64,000 nt of DNA. Origin: Salticus scenicus (lineage: Eukaryota > Arthropoda > Arachnida > Araneae > Salticidae). The notes under the pieces were generated by a model. That model ran no database searches. It was not told where the DNA came from and saw nothing but the letters and a program-made list of their open reading frames with translations. Every line of letters begins with the position of its first letter. Position 1 is the stretch's first letter. Below, piece by piece: positions 37,697 to 48,824 of this stretch. The translations under genes and the position numbers were made by a program. The stretch is taken from assembly GCA_963930645.1 (NCBI GenBank), contig OZ005657.1:48260153-48324152 (forward strand), given 5' to 3'.

Positions 37697-38065
37697 AGAT
37701 GTAAACCTGTGTTGTCTCATGGGGATTTTTTTCAAGATTTTATTCTACAGAGCAGTGTGAAATCCTCCTATATTTTTTAAAGTTCTTTTTCTATATTATT
37801 ATGATATCTACTATATTTATTTTATGTTTATACGTTTATTATAAGTTAGATAAAAGTGCAATTATAAATAAGGATTTTGAAAAAAATCCACTTGGGTATT
37901 TTCTTATTCTTTTTTTTTTTTTCATTTTTTTTTTTTTTTAAAGTTTTTCGAGACGGGAAAAATCTAGCCAAAACTAGTCTAGTCTGGTCTATAAGCAAAT
38001 TTGATGGACGTCCTGAACTATTTAAGATGATTGTTGAAACATTATATTTCTTTGTTTTAATGATG

Positions 38066-38111
<46 letters not shown>

Positions 38112-38549
38112 CACATTTAGAAATAATGCGATGTAAGGGCAAAACTATTCCAATTACTCTTTTTTTACGTAATTTATAAATTATAATTCTGTCCTAAAAA
38201 AAAAAAAAAAAAATGAATAAAAATTTATTTTACCCCGTGGCGACTATGAACGTCCTATATTTCGTCAACTGTGACGCTACGATAGTCACTTTTCCAAAGA
38301 TTATACAATTGCTAAAATTATCAATATATATATATTTTTTTTTTAAATAAAGATAATAATAATAATAATAATAAAAGGAAAGACAAATTACACATTAAAA
38401 AAAAATATATTTTTTAATTCTATCTTAAAATGAATTTATTTTTAAATAAAAACAACTTTTTTTTTTTTTTTTTGTAATCCGTTGTACGTTATTTTTCTTT
38501 CGTCTTTTAACTTGGTGCCAAAGAAAATATACGAAAACAGTTTTCAATT
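37697..38549. other. AT-rich DNA with (AAT)n tracts
   Basis: (AAT)n lies at about 38072-38112 and again at 38350-38372, with poly-T/poly-A near 37910-37940 and 38197-38212. The frame at 37846-38142 (minus) with a poly-tyrosine run is the translated microsatellite. Positions 38537-38549 are the left target-site duplication of the next SINE. Confidence 0.5.
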
Positions 38550-38702
38550 TGTTGGTTGGTTGGTTGATTGGGTTTTACCAGTGCTGCACAATGGGCAATT
38601 GCCGACGGTCTGGGATTCACCCCTAAAGGTGGTCCGGAGACATGCCATCACAATGTTGATCCTACACGGAGAGGATGGCTCCCCCGCTTCGGTAAATCCC
38701 AG
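38550..38702 (-). mobile_element. 5'-truncated SINE with 13-bp target-site duplication
   Basis: On the minus strand this is the 3' part of the SINE family seen at 52436, 52875 and 55395: GGGGGAGCCATCCTCTCCGT, GGATC, GTGATGGCATGTCTCCGGAC, CCCAGACCGTCGGCAATTGC, ending in a (CCAA)n tail (38551-38566 on plus: TTGGTTGGTTGG). The 13-bp direct repeat ACAGTTTTCAATT flanks it at 38537-38549 and 38703-38715. The duplication, 3' simple tail and 5' truncation indicate target-primed reverse transcription by a LINE partner. Confidence 0.85.
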
Positions 38703-38859
38703 ACAGTTTTCAATTGGTCTATTTTGTTTAAAAGAAATAGATCTCTTGCTCTAGTAAAGAGTGTTCTATCACATTATGAAAAATTTTTATTGATTCCTTA
38801 GTAAGCCATGAATTTAATTGGAAAAGTTCAAATGTTGTGTCTGTGCAAAGAGGTTGCAG

Positions 38860-39285
38860 TTGAAGATGAGTGGGTTTTATGTCGCACTAGAGCTACTCAA
38901 TGGCTAATTAGCAACAGCCTGGGTTTCAGCATTAGAGATGGTCCGGGTACATACCATCACAATTTTGATTCTCAGCTGAAAGGGGATAGCTCTCTTGCTT
39001 CAGTAGCCTTCAGAGGTAGTAACTTTACCAAACAAGGAGCATTATGACTTTGAAGATGTTTCCGCTGTAAATTACCCTATTTAACGCAGAATGTGCTTGC
39101 AGAAATGGGTTCCAGCACATTCTGCTGTAAAAACTACCGTTATTTTTTTACAGTGTGCTGCTATGTCGAATTTTATGTGCAGCAGTGACTAGTTATACAG
39201 GACGGTCTTTGGCCGGCTAGAGTATCGACCCGCAATCTTTGAGTTACGAGCTCGGATGCTTTGCCATCCGGGCTAGATCGCAAAA
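38860..39285 (-). mobile_element. SINE copy with tRNA-like head, interrupted
   Basis: The minus strand starts at the head (about 39285): GGATGGCAAAGCATCCGAGC, CTCGTAACTCAAAGATTGCG, GGTCGATACTC (B-box-like) and GCCGGCCAAAGACCGTC. The 3' half at 38866-39018 matches the family (CTATTGAGTAGC.. , TGTGATGGTATGTACCCGG). In between, 39040-39150 holds non-family DNA with a hairpin, GCAGAATGTGCT..AGCACATTCTGC, likely a small nested insertion. Older than the 38550 copy judging by divergence. Confidence 0.65.
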
Positions 39286-39300
39286 AGAAAACTAATACAA

Positions 39301-39819
39301 GGTGATTATAATTAAAGTTACGATTTCAAAACGCTATAATTTTAAGACTACCCATCAAAGCAATTTGATATTTTACCAGAGCAATCGTGAGGCAATAAAA
39401 TTTTGTTTGGCAAAAAAAAAAAAAAAAAAAAAAAAAAAGTTCCAAAATGTACCGTTAATTATCCGTAAAGTATTTGTTTCATGAAGCTCCTCTTTTCCTC
39501 TTTTCACTATGACTGTTTCCGCTATAAACACATATTCTTGTCTTTTTGCCAAAAAAATTGCAGTAAACACTTGAAGTCTATTATTTCCTGCTATTCCATT
39601 GTGTTGCTAACACAATTCCTGTGTTTAATGAGTCCATTTAGGCGTTTCCCCTAACATAGACCCTGGCAGCGCCATCTATAGGAACATGTTGGAACTACTT
39701 TTTTCCTCCCCCAAACAAAATTTCATGACTTCACGATTGCTCTGGTAAAATATCAAATCGCTCTGATGGGTAGTTTTATAATTATAGCGTTTTGAAATCG
39801 TAACTTTAATTATAATACC
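39301..39819. mobile_element. TIR element with ~110-bp inverted arms
   Basis: The left arm (39301-39412: ATTATAATTAAAGTTACGAT, TTCAAAACGCTATAATTTTA, ACTACCCATC, GATATTTTACCAGAGCAATC, CAAAATTTTGTTTGG) is the inverse of the right arm (39711-39819). The centre contains poly-A, a perfect hairpin ATTGTGTT-GCT-AACACAAT (39598-39616) and CTGGCAGCGCCATCTATAGG. The frames on either strand are arm translations. No transposase; a non-autonomous DNA transposon is the likely reading. No TSD was recognised. Confidence 0.7.
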
Positions 39820-39822
39820 AAT

Positions 39823-39859
<37 letters not shown>

Positions 39860-40155
39860 AATATTTGTTTTCCTGTAACATAATATTTCTTTTGATTCTT
39901 TATCAAAGATAAATAAATATACCATTGACGAACGATTTGCATCTAACAAAATCAGTTTTTCTGATTCACGTAATTAAAATTTATATATATATTTTTAATT
40001 AATTAATTTATATTTTATTTGTACTTTTGAATTTAAATTTTAAAGCTATTAAAATCATAAAATTATCCCCTCTCAATCACGCAGCTGAAGGAAAAAAAAA
40101 TATTTCTTCGTTTTTTGGCACGCATACACTCTTCTTCAATCTCAAGTTTTCACAG

Positions 40156-40262
40156 GTGACAAAGATGCTAAAGAAAATACACCAAGTTCTCAACTTGTCA
40201 AACTCTTGATAATGGCAGACAGCCAATTAGAGGTTTTTAACCACCTATACCGTATTTCGTGA
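40156..40262 (+). CDS. Candidate 3'-terminal coding exon (about 35 aa)
   Basis: A pyrimidine-rich acceptor (ACTCTTCTTCAATCTCAAGT then TTTCACAG, ending 40155) precedes an open frame ending at TGA 40260-40262. The peptide reads DKDAKENTPSSQLVKLL, then IMADSQLEVFNHLYRIS: balanced, polar, unlike the low-complexity frames nearby. The exon would begin with two bases of a split codon. AATAAA occurs at about 40306-40311, some 45 bp after the stop, as a 3' UTR would have. I recognise no family, and chance is possible for a frame this short. Upstream exons, if any, were not found. Confidence 0.28.
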
Positions 40263-41030
40263 AACTCGGTTCACTCTGAGAAAAAGAGGGACATGTGTTT
40301 TAAACATGAAATAAAAGATGGTAAGTTTAGATAGAGATCACCGAGTTAAAAATAATCTCAGATTTTAGATTAAGTTCTTCGAATACACCTGTTTTACATA
40401 AAGACTCAACTATTATAAATAATCATACTTGTTAGAATGATAAATACACGGAGATTAACGATATTTTTCTTTAGAATGAACAGAAAAAATATTTAGATAA
40501 TATTCAGGAAAATATGGCATATAATTCAACGTAAAAGTGATGGAAAATTGCCGATATCTTTTATTAAATACATACATATACTGCGGTAAAAATTAACACA
40601 AGTCTCTCAATACTTTATCGTACACATCTTCTGCTTAAACCTTGAGTCATTAATAAAAAATAAATTTTGAAGCACACACCATAGCACAAATTAAAAGTTG
40701 TTGCTGCTTCCCTGTTTCGCTCGTGACTACTTTTTTGCCCAATGAAGGATAGTACTAAGTTTCAACCTGAAACAATATTTTATTTATTTATTTTTTAAAT
40801 TAATGAAGTTTACTTTGAATATTCTTATTCTTTACCTTTTAACTATTGATTTTTATTGCACTTTATTGCTTTATATCATAAACTGTAATGTCCAACAACT
40901 TTTTTTTTTTTTAAATGTACTGTAGTCACGGCATATGACACTCAAACATTCTTATGATTTGTTAATTTAACTGAATTATTATAAATAAATGAAAAAAGAA
41001 TGTAAGTAAACAACAATCCTTTCCCAGATA
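40263..41030. other. AT-rich DNA; possible 3' UTR at its start
   Basis: AATAAA near 40306 could serve the candidate exon before it. Otherwise nothing is recognised. The last two bases (TA) are the target of the next MITE. Confidence 0.4.
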
Positions 41031-41243
41031 CAGTCGGCTGCAAATTATTCGAGCACTAGCAATAATCCCTGTCTAAAAAAAGTACACTTAATACTGCTTT
41101 GTTAAATAAATCCTTATCGAGTCATGTTCTTAGTCAGTCTAAGAACATGATTCGACAAGGATTTATTTAACAAAACAGTCTTAAGTGTACTTTTTTAACG
41201 TAGGAATTATTGGCTAGTGCTCGAAAAATTATGCTGCCGACTG
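41031..41243. mobile_element. Complete palindromic MITE, TA target duplication
   Basis: CAGTCGGCTGCAAATTATTC at the left and its inverse at the right are flanked by TA at 41029-41030 and 41244-41245. The arms pair over about 100 bp around the centre TTAGTCAGTCTAAGAA. Compared with other copies the outer arm reads AAATTATTCGAGCAC rather than AAAAGTATCCGAACAC on both sides, a matched change in both arms. Confidence 0.92.
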
Positions 41244-42170
41244 TATATGCATAATGGCGCATATTTGGTAGCTATCATGTCAATGGGAAACGCCTTTGGT
41301 AAAATCATAGTTTTATAATGAAATTTTCACCCCGATCTTTAAATCAACCTCGAATATGCGTTAGAATATCCTGAGCAGATGTCCTCTTTTTCAGAAGAGG
41401 TAAACCGTTCAGAAGTGGTAAGCTTTTTTGTAAGCAATTTTTCTAAATTTTAAAATTTTTTACAGGAAATTTCTTCATCATAATTATTAGCATTTTGGTT
41501 TTCATTTACAACGAATATAAAATTATACTCCTAATGAGGGAACTGTAATAATTATTAACGCTTTTAATTTATAAATGTACTCTAATCTGGTCATCATAAC
41601 GTTAGAAAGTGTTAGCCCCACCTTTTTTTATACCGGAAATTTTGAAGAATTTTTTTCTTTTTATTTAATTGTTGTAATATATTAAAGAGAAATATTCTAT
41701 AAAATTTCTGGTCTGAAAAGAAGGCGGGGCTAAAACTGCTCCGGAATAAATAATAAAAGTTGGCAACCCTTCTGTATAGTCATAAAACTTTTAAATCTGT
41801 AAATAATAGAAAATTCCCTTTAAATACTTTTATTTAGTAAATATCTTGACAATAATATAGAATATCATAGTCCTTCAGAGTAATCAAATTATATTTAGGA
41901 TTTAAAAATTAAGTCTTTTTAATTGTAGGTATTTATAGATATGCTGCTTTAAAAATAAACTATAAGTCTCACACTCATCAATAATGATTAAAAGAGATTC
42001 AAGGATTTCAAGGACAAAAGGAAGCCGCTCACCACTATACAGCAGTTTTCAGCGATTTTAACCTTTAGAGAGGGGCTCTGACAACAGTTGTCAGACTACA
42101 TTGTGGATTTTGAAAGAGCCCGTCTCTAAAAGTTAAGCCTCCCCCGTCAAACAAACAAACAAACAAAAAA
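41244..42170. other. AT-rich DNA with a small nested hairpin
   Basis: At 42058-42145, AACCTTTAGAGAGGGGCTCT pairs loosely with AGAGCCCGTCTCTAAAAGTT around CTGACAA-CAG-TTGTCAG, a perfect 7-bp stem. The TCTCTAAAGGTTAAGCCTGC text returns at about 42402, so it belongs to the same repeat as the tandem duplication that follows. Nothing else is recognised. Confidence 0.45.
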
Positions 42171-42712
42171 TTACAAGCTCAGAAGATGTAAAGAACGCTG
42201 CCTATGTTCGTAATTTTGTAACTGTGCACTGCCTTAATTTTAACCGTGTTATTTGGGGCGATTATACTTTGCTGCCTATTAAACAATGGGAGGTATTGGG
42301 TTCGAACACATGTCGTGTTCGTCAGACTGGCCATTCGGTATTTTTTGTGGTTTTCTCTGAAACTCGCAGCTATACGCGCTAGGATCCCTTAGATCACCAA
42401 GAGGTCTCTAAAGGTTAAGCCTGCCCCGTTGTTTATTGAATAATAAATAAATAAATAAATAAATAAATAAATACAAGCTCAGAAGATGTAAAGAACGCTA
42501 CCTGTGTTCGAAATTTTGTAACTGTGGACTGTAATACTATGAATTTTAACCATGTTATTTGGGGCCATTATATTTTATTGCCTATTAAACAATGGAAGTT
42601 ATTGGGTTCGAACACATGTCGTGTTCATCAGACTAGCCGTTCGGTATTTTTTGTGGTTTTCTCTGAAACTCGCAGTTATACGGGCTAGGATCCCTTAGAT
42701 CACCAAGAGAAG
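42171..42712 (+). repeat. Tandem duplication, ~300-bp unit, SINE-like
   Basis: Two copies, from about 42171 and 42472, share ACAAGCTCAGAAGATGTAAA, GAACGCT-CCT-TGTTCG, GTGTTATTTGGGG, CCTATTAAACAATGG, ATTGGGTTCGAACACATGTC, TTTTTTGTGGTTTTCTCTGA, AACTCGCAG and GCTAGGATCCCTTAGATCAC. Identity by eye is near 90 percent. GGGTTCGAAC resembles a pol III B box and GTGGTTTTCTC resembles a segment common in arthropod SINE bodies, so these may be SINE copies. An (AAAT)n tract separates them. No A box could be fixed. Confidence 0.7.
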
Positions 42713-44278
42713 GCATCCCATCCAGATCTAGGTCCCACATATAGACAGTCTGCCTTAATTCACCCACCAAAACCTATTGAAAATGATGCAAACAACAGTT
42801 ATATTCTGTTACAAAGCTATTTAAAACAACTGCGATACATTATAGATTATGGGTGGTAGTTTAATGTGCGATTTAATGATTTTAAACCATTTCAAACAAA
42901 GCGAAACTGGTATATGTTATAGCAGTTGAACGCAGAATGATTTTTGTTCAGTAATATGCACTTTGAATTTATGGTATTTTTACAAAAACGCACAGAAAAA
43001 TTTGGATATATTAGGATGTATAGGTATGGTTGCTTAAAGTTTGTTTAAGTGTGAATAAATAATGAAGATGGTTTAAGTAAACACACATTACTTTTGAAAA
43101 TATGAATGGCTTGGAAAAAAAAAAAAAAAAAAAAAAAAGAAGAAGAAGAAAAAGAAGAAAAAGAAAAGAAATGCCAAAATAGCATTCCAGCTTAACAATG
43201 CAATTCTCTCTCTTTTTTTTATATCCCTATCGCTTAAGACAGACACAAACGACTAGATTTGTTAAAGGCATGGCTCATATTTGCACTGTAGTGACAAATA
43301 TTTTTAGTCTAGTTGCAACAAACTAATTTAGAACGAGATAGAAGTTCCTACTTTTTAGGGCAAGACGAGGCAAAAAAGGATTTTCAGCTACCATTGTAGC
43401 ATTAATCACATACTTGACAGACATTTACTTGAATTTAAGTTTCAGTGCAAGAAACAGTAAGCTGTACTTACACCATTAGTTTTTGACTAGCCGATTTCCA
43501 TTCATCCAATCGCTCGCCTTCTCAGCGATTCAGAAAAAACTTCTTCCTTAAATTAACCAAGAATTTATTTTATTTAAAAAATTAGCAATCCGCATGATTT
43601 AATTTACAACACACAAAAATAATGGAGTTACATGTTCAATTCTTTCAAAATTGGCAAAGGTATTAAAATAATTTTATCGATATAATGTATAATTATATAG
43701 ACATATAGTCGACTTCTATTTAACAAAGTAGATAACCACATAAAAAAGTTCGTTATAATGAAAATTCGTTAAATACGCATTCATTTTTTTTAAATTATTA
43801 TTATAATACTTTAAATTAAATAAAATTTCAAATTCATAAGTCCTAAATATCACATAAAAAAGTATTAAATTAAGCTTTTTTTAAAATAAAAAACACATTT
43901 GTTTGTTAAATTTACAAATTTATTACGTCAAAAGATAAAATTAATTTTTTTTTATTTAAAACTGAAGTTATATTATTCCAATATTTTACAATATTACCAT
44001 ATCCTATGCGTCCTATATTTTAATTACTGAAAAAGTGCGTTATTTTATCAGAGATCTTTCCTGAAAAGTCTTTTTCTATTTCTTTCTTTTTTTTTTCGTT
44101 TTTTTTGTCCCACATCTTTAACAACTTTTCAGAGATGTTTTCATCAAACTGTAATCCGCGTCGAATTACTTCAAAAATTTTGGTAAATCAGTATGGGAAA
44201 GTTTGTTGATTACAGCAACATGATCGTTTAATCCTCATTGTATTTATTTTTTTATTTATTTATTTATTTATTTTTATT

Positions 44279-44313
<35 letters not shown>

Positions 44314-44989
44314 TTTTTTTTTGTAGTGCTTTTATTTTCCGTTCTGTTACAATTATCCAATTGAGTTAGTCTTTTCAGTTAGTTTCAATTTTAAAATATT
44401 TTTTCAAAAATCGAGTTAGTTCATGGAGAGTCATAATCCTTTACAACATTCATTGTTTTCGCATTGAAACTTGAAACTTAACATTTTTATACAACAATTT
44501 TTCAAAAATTTTCCTTTGTTTTAATCGAATTCTAATCTTTTTGTTCCTTCTCTATTCGTTAAACAGCAACACTGTTTTTAACAAATGATATTTTAGAGGA
44601 AACCATATGAAGAAATCACTTTAAATTTTTTAGCAGGCACGAGGACACCTTGTTGCTTTGTTTAAGCACACGTGCCTAGTTTTTTTCAGCTGATGAAGAA
44701 CTGTGCTATTAATTTGACCTAAAACAACTGTTGCGAATATTTGCAGTTTATAGTGTTAAGTGTTGTAGTGTTACAAAGTTATTTATTTATTAAATTAATT
44801 TTTATTGAAATTTAAACAGGTTAAAATATAGACGTTTAAAATCAAAATCTTTTAGAATATTTTTTTTTTCTTTTCACATATTTATGATCAGCTTTGTGTC
44901 TAATTAGACATGTTTGAAATTAAATTAGCAATTTTAAAATAAAATATACAGTGCACGTTCAAATTTAATAAAAGATGGGTCGAGAAGTA
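42713..44989. other. AT-rich DNA, nothing recognised
   Basis: Contains poly-A followed by a purine run (about 43117-43172), (TTA)n near 44280-44307, and an inverted pair GGCACG..CGTGCC around 44637-44673. No coding region or repeat family was identified. Confidence 0.45.
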
Positions 44990-45199
44990 CAGTCGGCAGC
45001 AAAAGTATCCAAACACTAGCGAATGATTCCCATATCAAAAAAGTCCACTTAAAACTGTTTTGTTGAACCCTTGTCGAATCACGTTCTTGGATTGACTAAG
45101 AACATGACTCGACAAGAATTTATTTAACAAAGCAGTACTAAGTGTACATTTGTTAGACAGGGATTATTGTTAGTGATCGGATACTTTTGCTGCCGACTG
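44990..45199. mobile_element. Complete palindromic MITE, TA target duplication
   Basis: It lies between TA at 44988-44989 and 45200-45201. It has a short deletion in the left arm: TTTTGTTGAACCCTTGTCG where others read TTTTGTTAAATAAATCCTTG. The right arm keeps AAGAATTTATTTAACAAAGC, so pairing is interrupted. Confidence 0.92.
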
Positions 45200-46926
45200 T
45201 ATAAGAAATAGAGTAAAAATATTCAGGTTAAAAAAAAAAGTAAATAACTAAAAAATAAATAAAGTTTATTTTAATCGGAAAGACACTTCTTTATTTGGAT
45301 GTTATTTTACAAGAAAATTCTTAAAATAATTTCATTTCGAAAGGAAAGTTCGTAAAATGGAGTAATTCAGAAAATATTGATATATTTATAATTTTCAATT
45401 AAGATAATTAATTTCACTTTTTTCACGACATACCCAGATTACATTTTACTAGTAGAAAAGTTAATTTTAAAAAATCTTATATTCCTTTTTAAAATAACTT
45501 CTTTTAATTTATAAATTTTTCTAGTGATCTTGTAACTGTCGAATTTTGTCGTAGATCATAAAAAGATTTGCAATTGAATGGAAACAAAATTTAATCTAAG
45601 TAGTTACTAATTTAATCATTTTTTTTTTTTTTTTATGAAAACTTAATTTTTCTGATAGTATGCTCTCATGATCTTAAATAATTATTAAATTTATAATATT
45701 AATAATAATGGGATATTTTAAATCACTCATTCCAAACATTTTATTTGTTACTTATTCCAGAAAGTTTTATACAGTATGAAAAATTAAATTGAACTATTTA
45801 AATTTTTAACACTAATAAAACACTACTAAGAAAGAAAAGCGCCCGTTTGATCGATATTGATGATTTACTAACTAATCAATTTATTTAAGAATATACCTGC
45901 TTTAAAAATCTCAATAGAAAATAGCTTATTCACTAATTGCCGACATCATGTAAAAAAAAAGAAAAAAAAAAAAAATCCGATCAGTTGCTGTTTTTTCCAT
46001 ATTAGTACAGTAGTTCTCGGTTTAATGTGTCTGAACGCGCGAAAAATGTCCATAGAAAGACAACTGCAATCAACCAACCAACAAACAAATCAACCAACAA
46101 ACAAACCAAATTTTTTAGCACATAAAATTTATTAGATTTGAAACGTAATTGAGGAATACGCTTTAATTATAGAAACAGCTGTGTATTTTTTCTTTCTTTT
46201 TTTGTAAATTTATAAAATAAGTCAACGAAACATTGAAAAAAAAAAAAGATATTAATTAATTACAGAAAATTGTTTAATAGCTTAATTGTTTAATATCTTT
46301 AATACTTTCAGTTTTGAATGCTAGAAGATTCTAGCATGCCGCTGGTATATCATTTTCTGATATTAACGTCTCTTCAGTTGCGTCTTTTTTCAAAGAGAGA
46401 GAAAAAAAAAAAAAAAAAAACATCCTTAAGAGGGGGAAAAAGAAAAAAAAAATTAGCAAAAGCTGGAAAAACATTTGTAGGTATAAAAAATAAACTGAAA
46501 GTAGGGGATGTTATAAAAATCGTTAAGAAATATTTTAACGATAATTCAGGTAATTTTCATGTAAAAATATTGATATGTCGTTCCTAGGCGTTCTTGTGCG
46601 CAATATATGTTACAGATTAACGGCACTAACATTGGTTGAAATCTTTTTATGACCACGCAAAAATATTGCATCACATAACAAATCAGATATTTTTTCGATA
46701 TAAATGGAATAATAGAAAATATCATGCTGAAAATATCATAGTGACTTTTTTGTCAGGTTTATTGTTAAAACCCCGAGATCTAATTTACAAGTCTAAAATA
46801 CTGCTGGTCATCTGCTGGTCAAGAAACAACTATTCTAGAGCTAAATTTCAGTTAATTGCCTAAAGTGTCATCATCGTCATCATTAAAAAAATGCGCTAAT
46901 TATAATTCGGTTTAAATGTATTTCTA
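45200..46926. other. AT-rich DNA, nothing recognised
   Basis: An (AACC)/(AAAC) repeat lies at about 46071-46108. The frame at 46318-46587 is built on poly-A-derived lysines, and the frame at 46636-46863 has no recognisable domain. Confidence 0.45.
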
Positions 46927-47141
46927 CAGTCGGTAACAAAAGTCTCCGAACATTAACAAAAACTCCTATATAAAAAAAAGTACACTTAATACAGTTTTGT
47001 TAAATAAATCCTTGTCGAATCCTGTTTTTAGACTGATTAAGAACAGGATTCGACAAGGATTTATTTAACAAAACTGTATTAAGTGTACATTTTTTTATAT
47101 AGGAATTTTTGCTAGTGTTAGGAGACTTTTGTTACAGACTG
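46927..47141. mobile_element. Near-perfect palindromic MITE
   Basis: The arms of about 100 bp are almost fully complementary around a loop of about 10 nt (AGACTGATT), making it the best fold-back of the family here. The left flank ends in TA (46925-46926); on the right the expected TA has become CA (47142-47143), a post-insertion change. Confidence 0.92.
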
Positions 47142-47160
47142 CATCTTTGCTAGTTTGCGG

Positions 47161-47197
<37 letters not shown>

Positions 47198-47615
47198 AAC
47201 AATTCTATATTTGAATAATCTAATAAATTAAGATTTTTTTTCCTTTAATGCAGTTTCTTAAATTTTTTATAATTTGTTTAAAGTACGTGAAAACGAATTT
47301 TAACATCTCACATCACTTCTTATAACTTCAGCATACAAAGAACGGATGCTGGAATTAAAAGAAAAAAACACGAGTAAAGGATAATTATGTGGAAAATGAA
47401 AAGTACGCGATTCTAAAGACTAATTTCAACGGGCATGTTGAAATAAATATGAAATTATTTCTGACAGTAGTAAAGACTAAAAGAGGAAACGAAAATATTT
47501 TACATGTTGTAGGTTGGAAGCTAAAATAGATTTTTGATGCATTTTGAATAGTTTAAAATAATGAATTAAATCGCTGTATGAAAATAATATGTGCAGCAAT
47601 TTTCCAATATATTTT

Positions 47616-48010
47616 TACTTTCTGTTACCCATATATAGGACAGAAAAAGTATTGTTTTAGGGCCAAATTCTCGAAATTAAGTTTTTGTTATATTTACACG
47701 TTTTGAGGGAAGCCTTGAATCTGAAAATCGTTGGTCAGTGTGTCTGTGTGTGTATCTGCGCATGTATCTGTTTGTATGCCTGTGTGTGTCTGTGTGTCTG
47801 TTATCAGCATATCTCAAGAACAAGTCTAAAGGGAGTCTAAACTCGGTATTTTAAATCTGTGTCATATAGAATTTTATACTAAACTTTTCGGTGAGATCAA
47901 ACAAATATTTCATGTACAAGGACATAAAAGAGAATTCAAATGAATTACATCTATCGGCGAAATTTTTGGTAGGCACAGTTTAACATCAATAGGCAACACA
48001 AAATAAAATG
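47616..48010 (-). mobile_element. Element Z: X/Y-type hairpin end, truncated
   Basis: The plus strand begins ACTTTCTGT, then TACCCATATATAGG and ACAGAAAAAGT, a 9-bp stem with a 2-nt bulge, then TATTGTTTTAGGG. It shares TTTACACGTTTTGAGG, a TGTG-rich tract (47737-47800), TTATCAGCATATCTCAA, GTCTAAACTCGGTATTTTAA and AAATGAATTACATCTAT with copy W at 11885. The core and distal TIR are missing. Confidence 0.65.
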
Positions 48011-48624
48011 AAATGAACATGTATTTTTTATATGCCTAAAAGTACGTTTCTTGTAGAATATGGTATGAAAATCATTCAATTTTCGTTTACAGGGCTACCC
48101 GAAGTATTTGGATATATTGGGCGTATACTTGAAATTGCTAGAAGTGTATTTTCTTTTGTGTTATGTCTTTTTCATATAAAACTAACCTCTATCCATCAAA
48201 TTTAGAATTTTTTTTAGATGTGCTTGGGAGGGGGTATATTGAATCCGCATACATCAGAGAACAGCCAACAGTTATAAAATATGAATTTTATAAAATCTAT
48301 ATTTTATATTTTCTAATGTATTTGGATTAAATATATTGTAAAACCTCTGAAAAGGATCGTAAAATAATCCTAAAGCCTCCGTGATGAAGGTGATGGTGAT
48401 GCCCCTGCAAGGATTAAATACGCTTGAGCTCAACTTATTACAATAGTAAAATTACATTAAAATTTATGAAAATGGTACGAAAAAAAAAAAAAAAAAAAAA
48501 AGATTATTATTACTATTGTTATAATATTTGCCAGTGAAATTATTAATAAGTGTAAATATGGAAGTGTATTTTCAAATATATTTATTTGTTAACACGTTTA
48601 ACATTTTTGATAGAGTAGATTAAA
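48011..48624. other. AT-rich DNA, nothing recognised
   Basis: A GGTGATGGTGATG stretch and a poly-A (48480-48501) are the only notable features. Position 48624 is the A expected on the 5' side of a Helitron insertion. Confidence 0.45.
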
Positions 48625-48790
48625 TCTATATATATAGATAAAATCGTTTGTCCTGAGTGAATGCGTGAGTGAGTGAGTGATTTATCATCTCCCAGCCTAA
48701 ACCCCTAGACCTAGAAGCATGCAATTTTGTGACAATGTTCCTTCTCTGATATAGACATCCACTAAAAAGCGATTTCACAAAATCCCCCAT

Positions 48791-48824
<34 letters not shown>

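Noticed and set aside
37846..38142. Poly-tyrosine and poly-lysine frame
   Set aside because: Direct translation of (AAT)n and poly-A tracts.
43430..43530. Minus-strand peptide IAEKASDWMNGNRLVKN, reminiscent of a reverse-transcriptase segment
   Set aside because: Only 17 codons between stops, with no neighbouring RT motifs in any frame.
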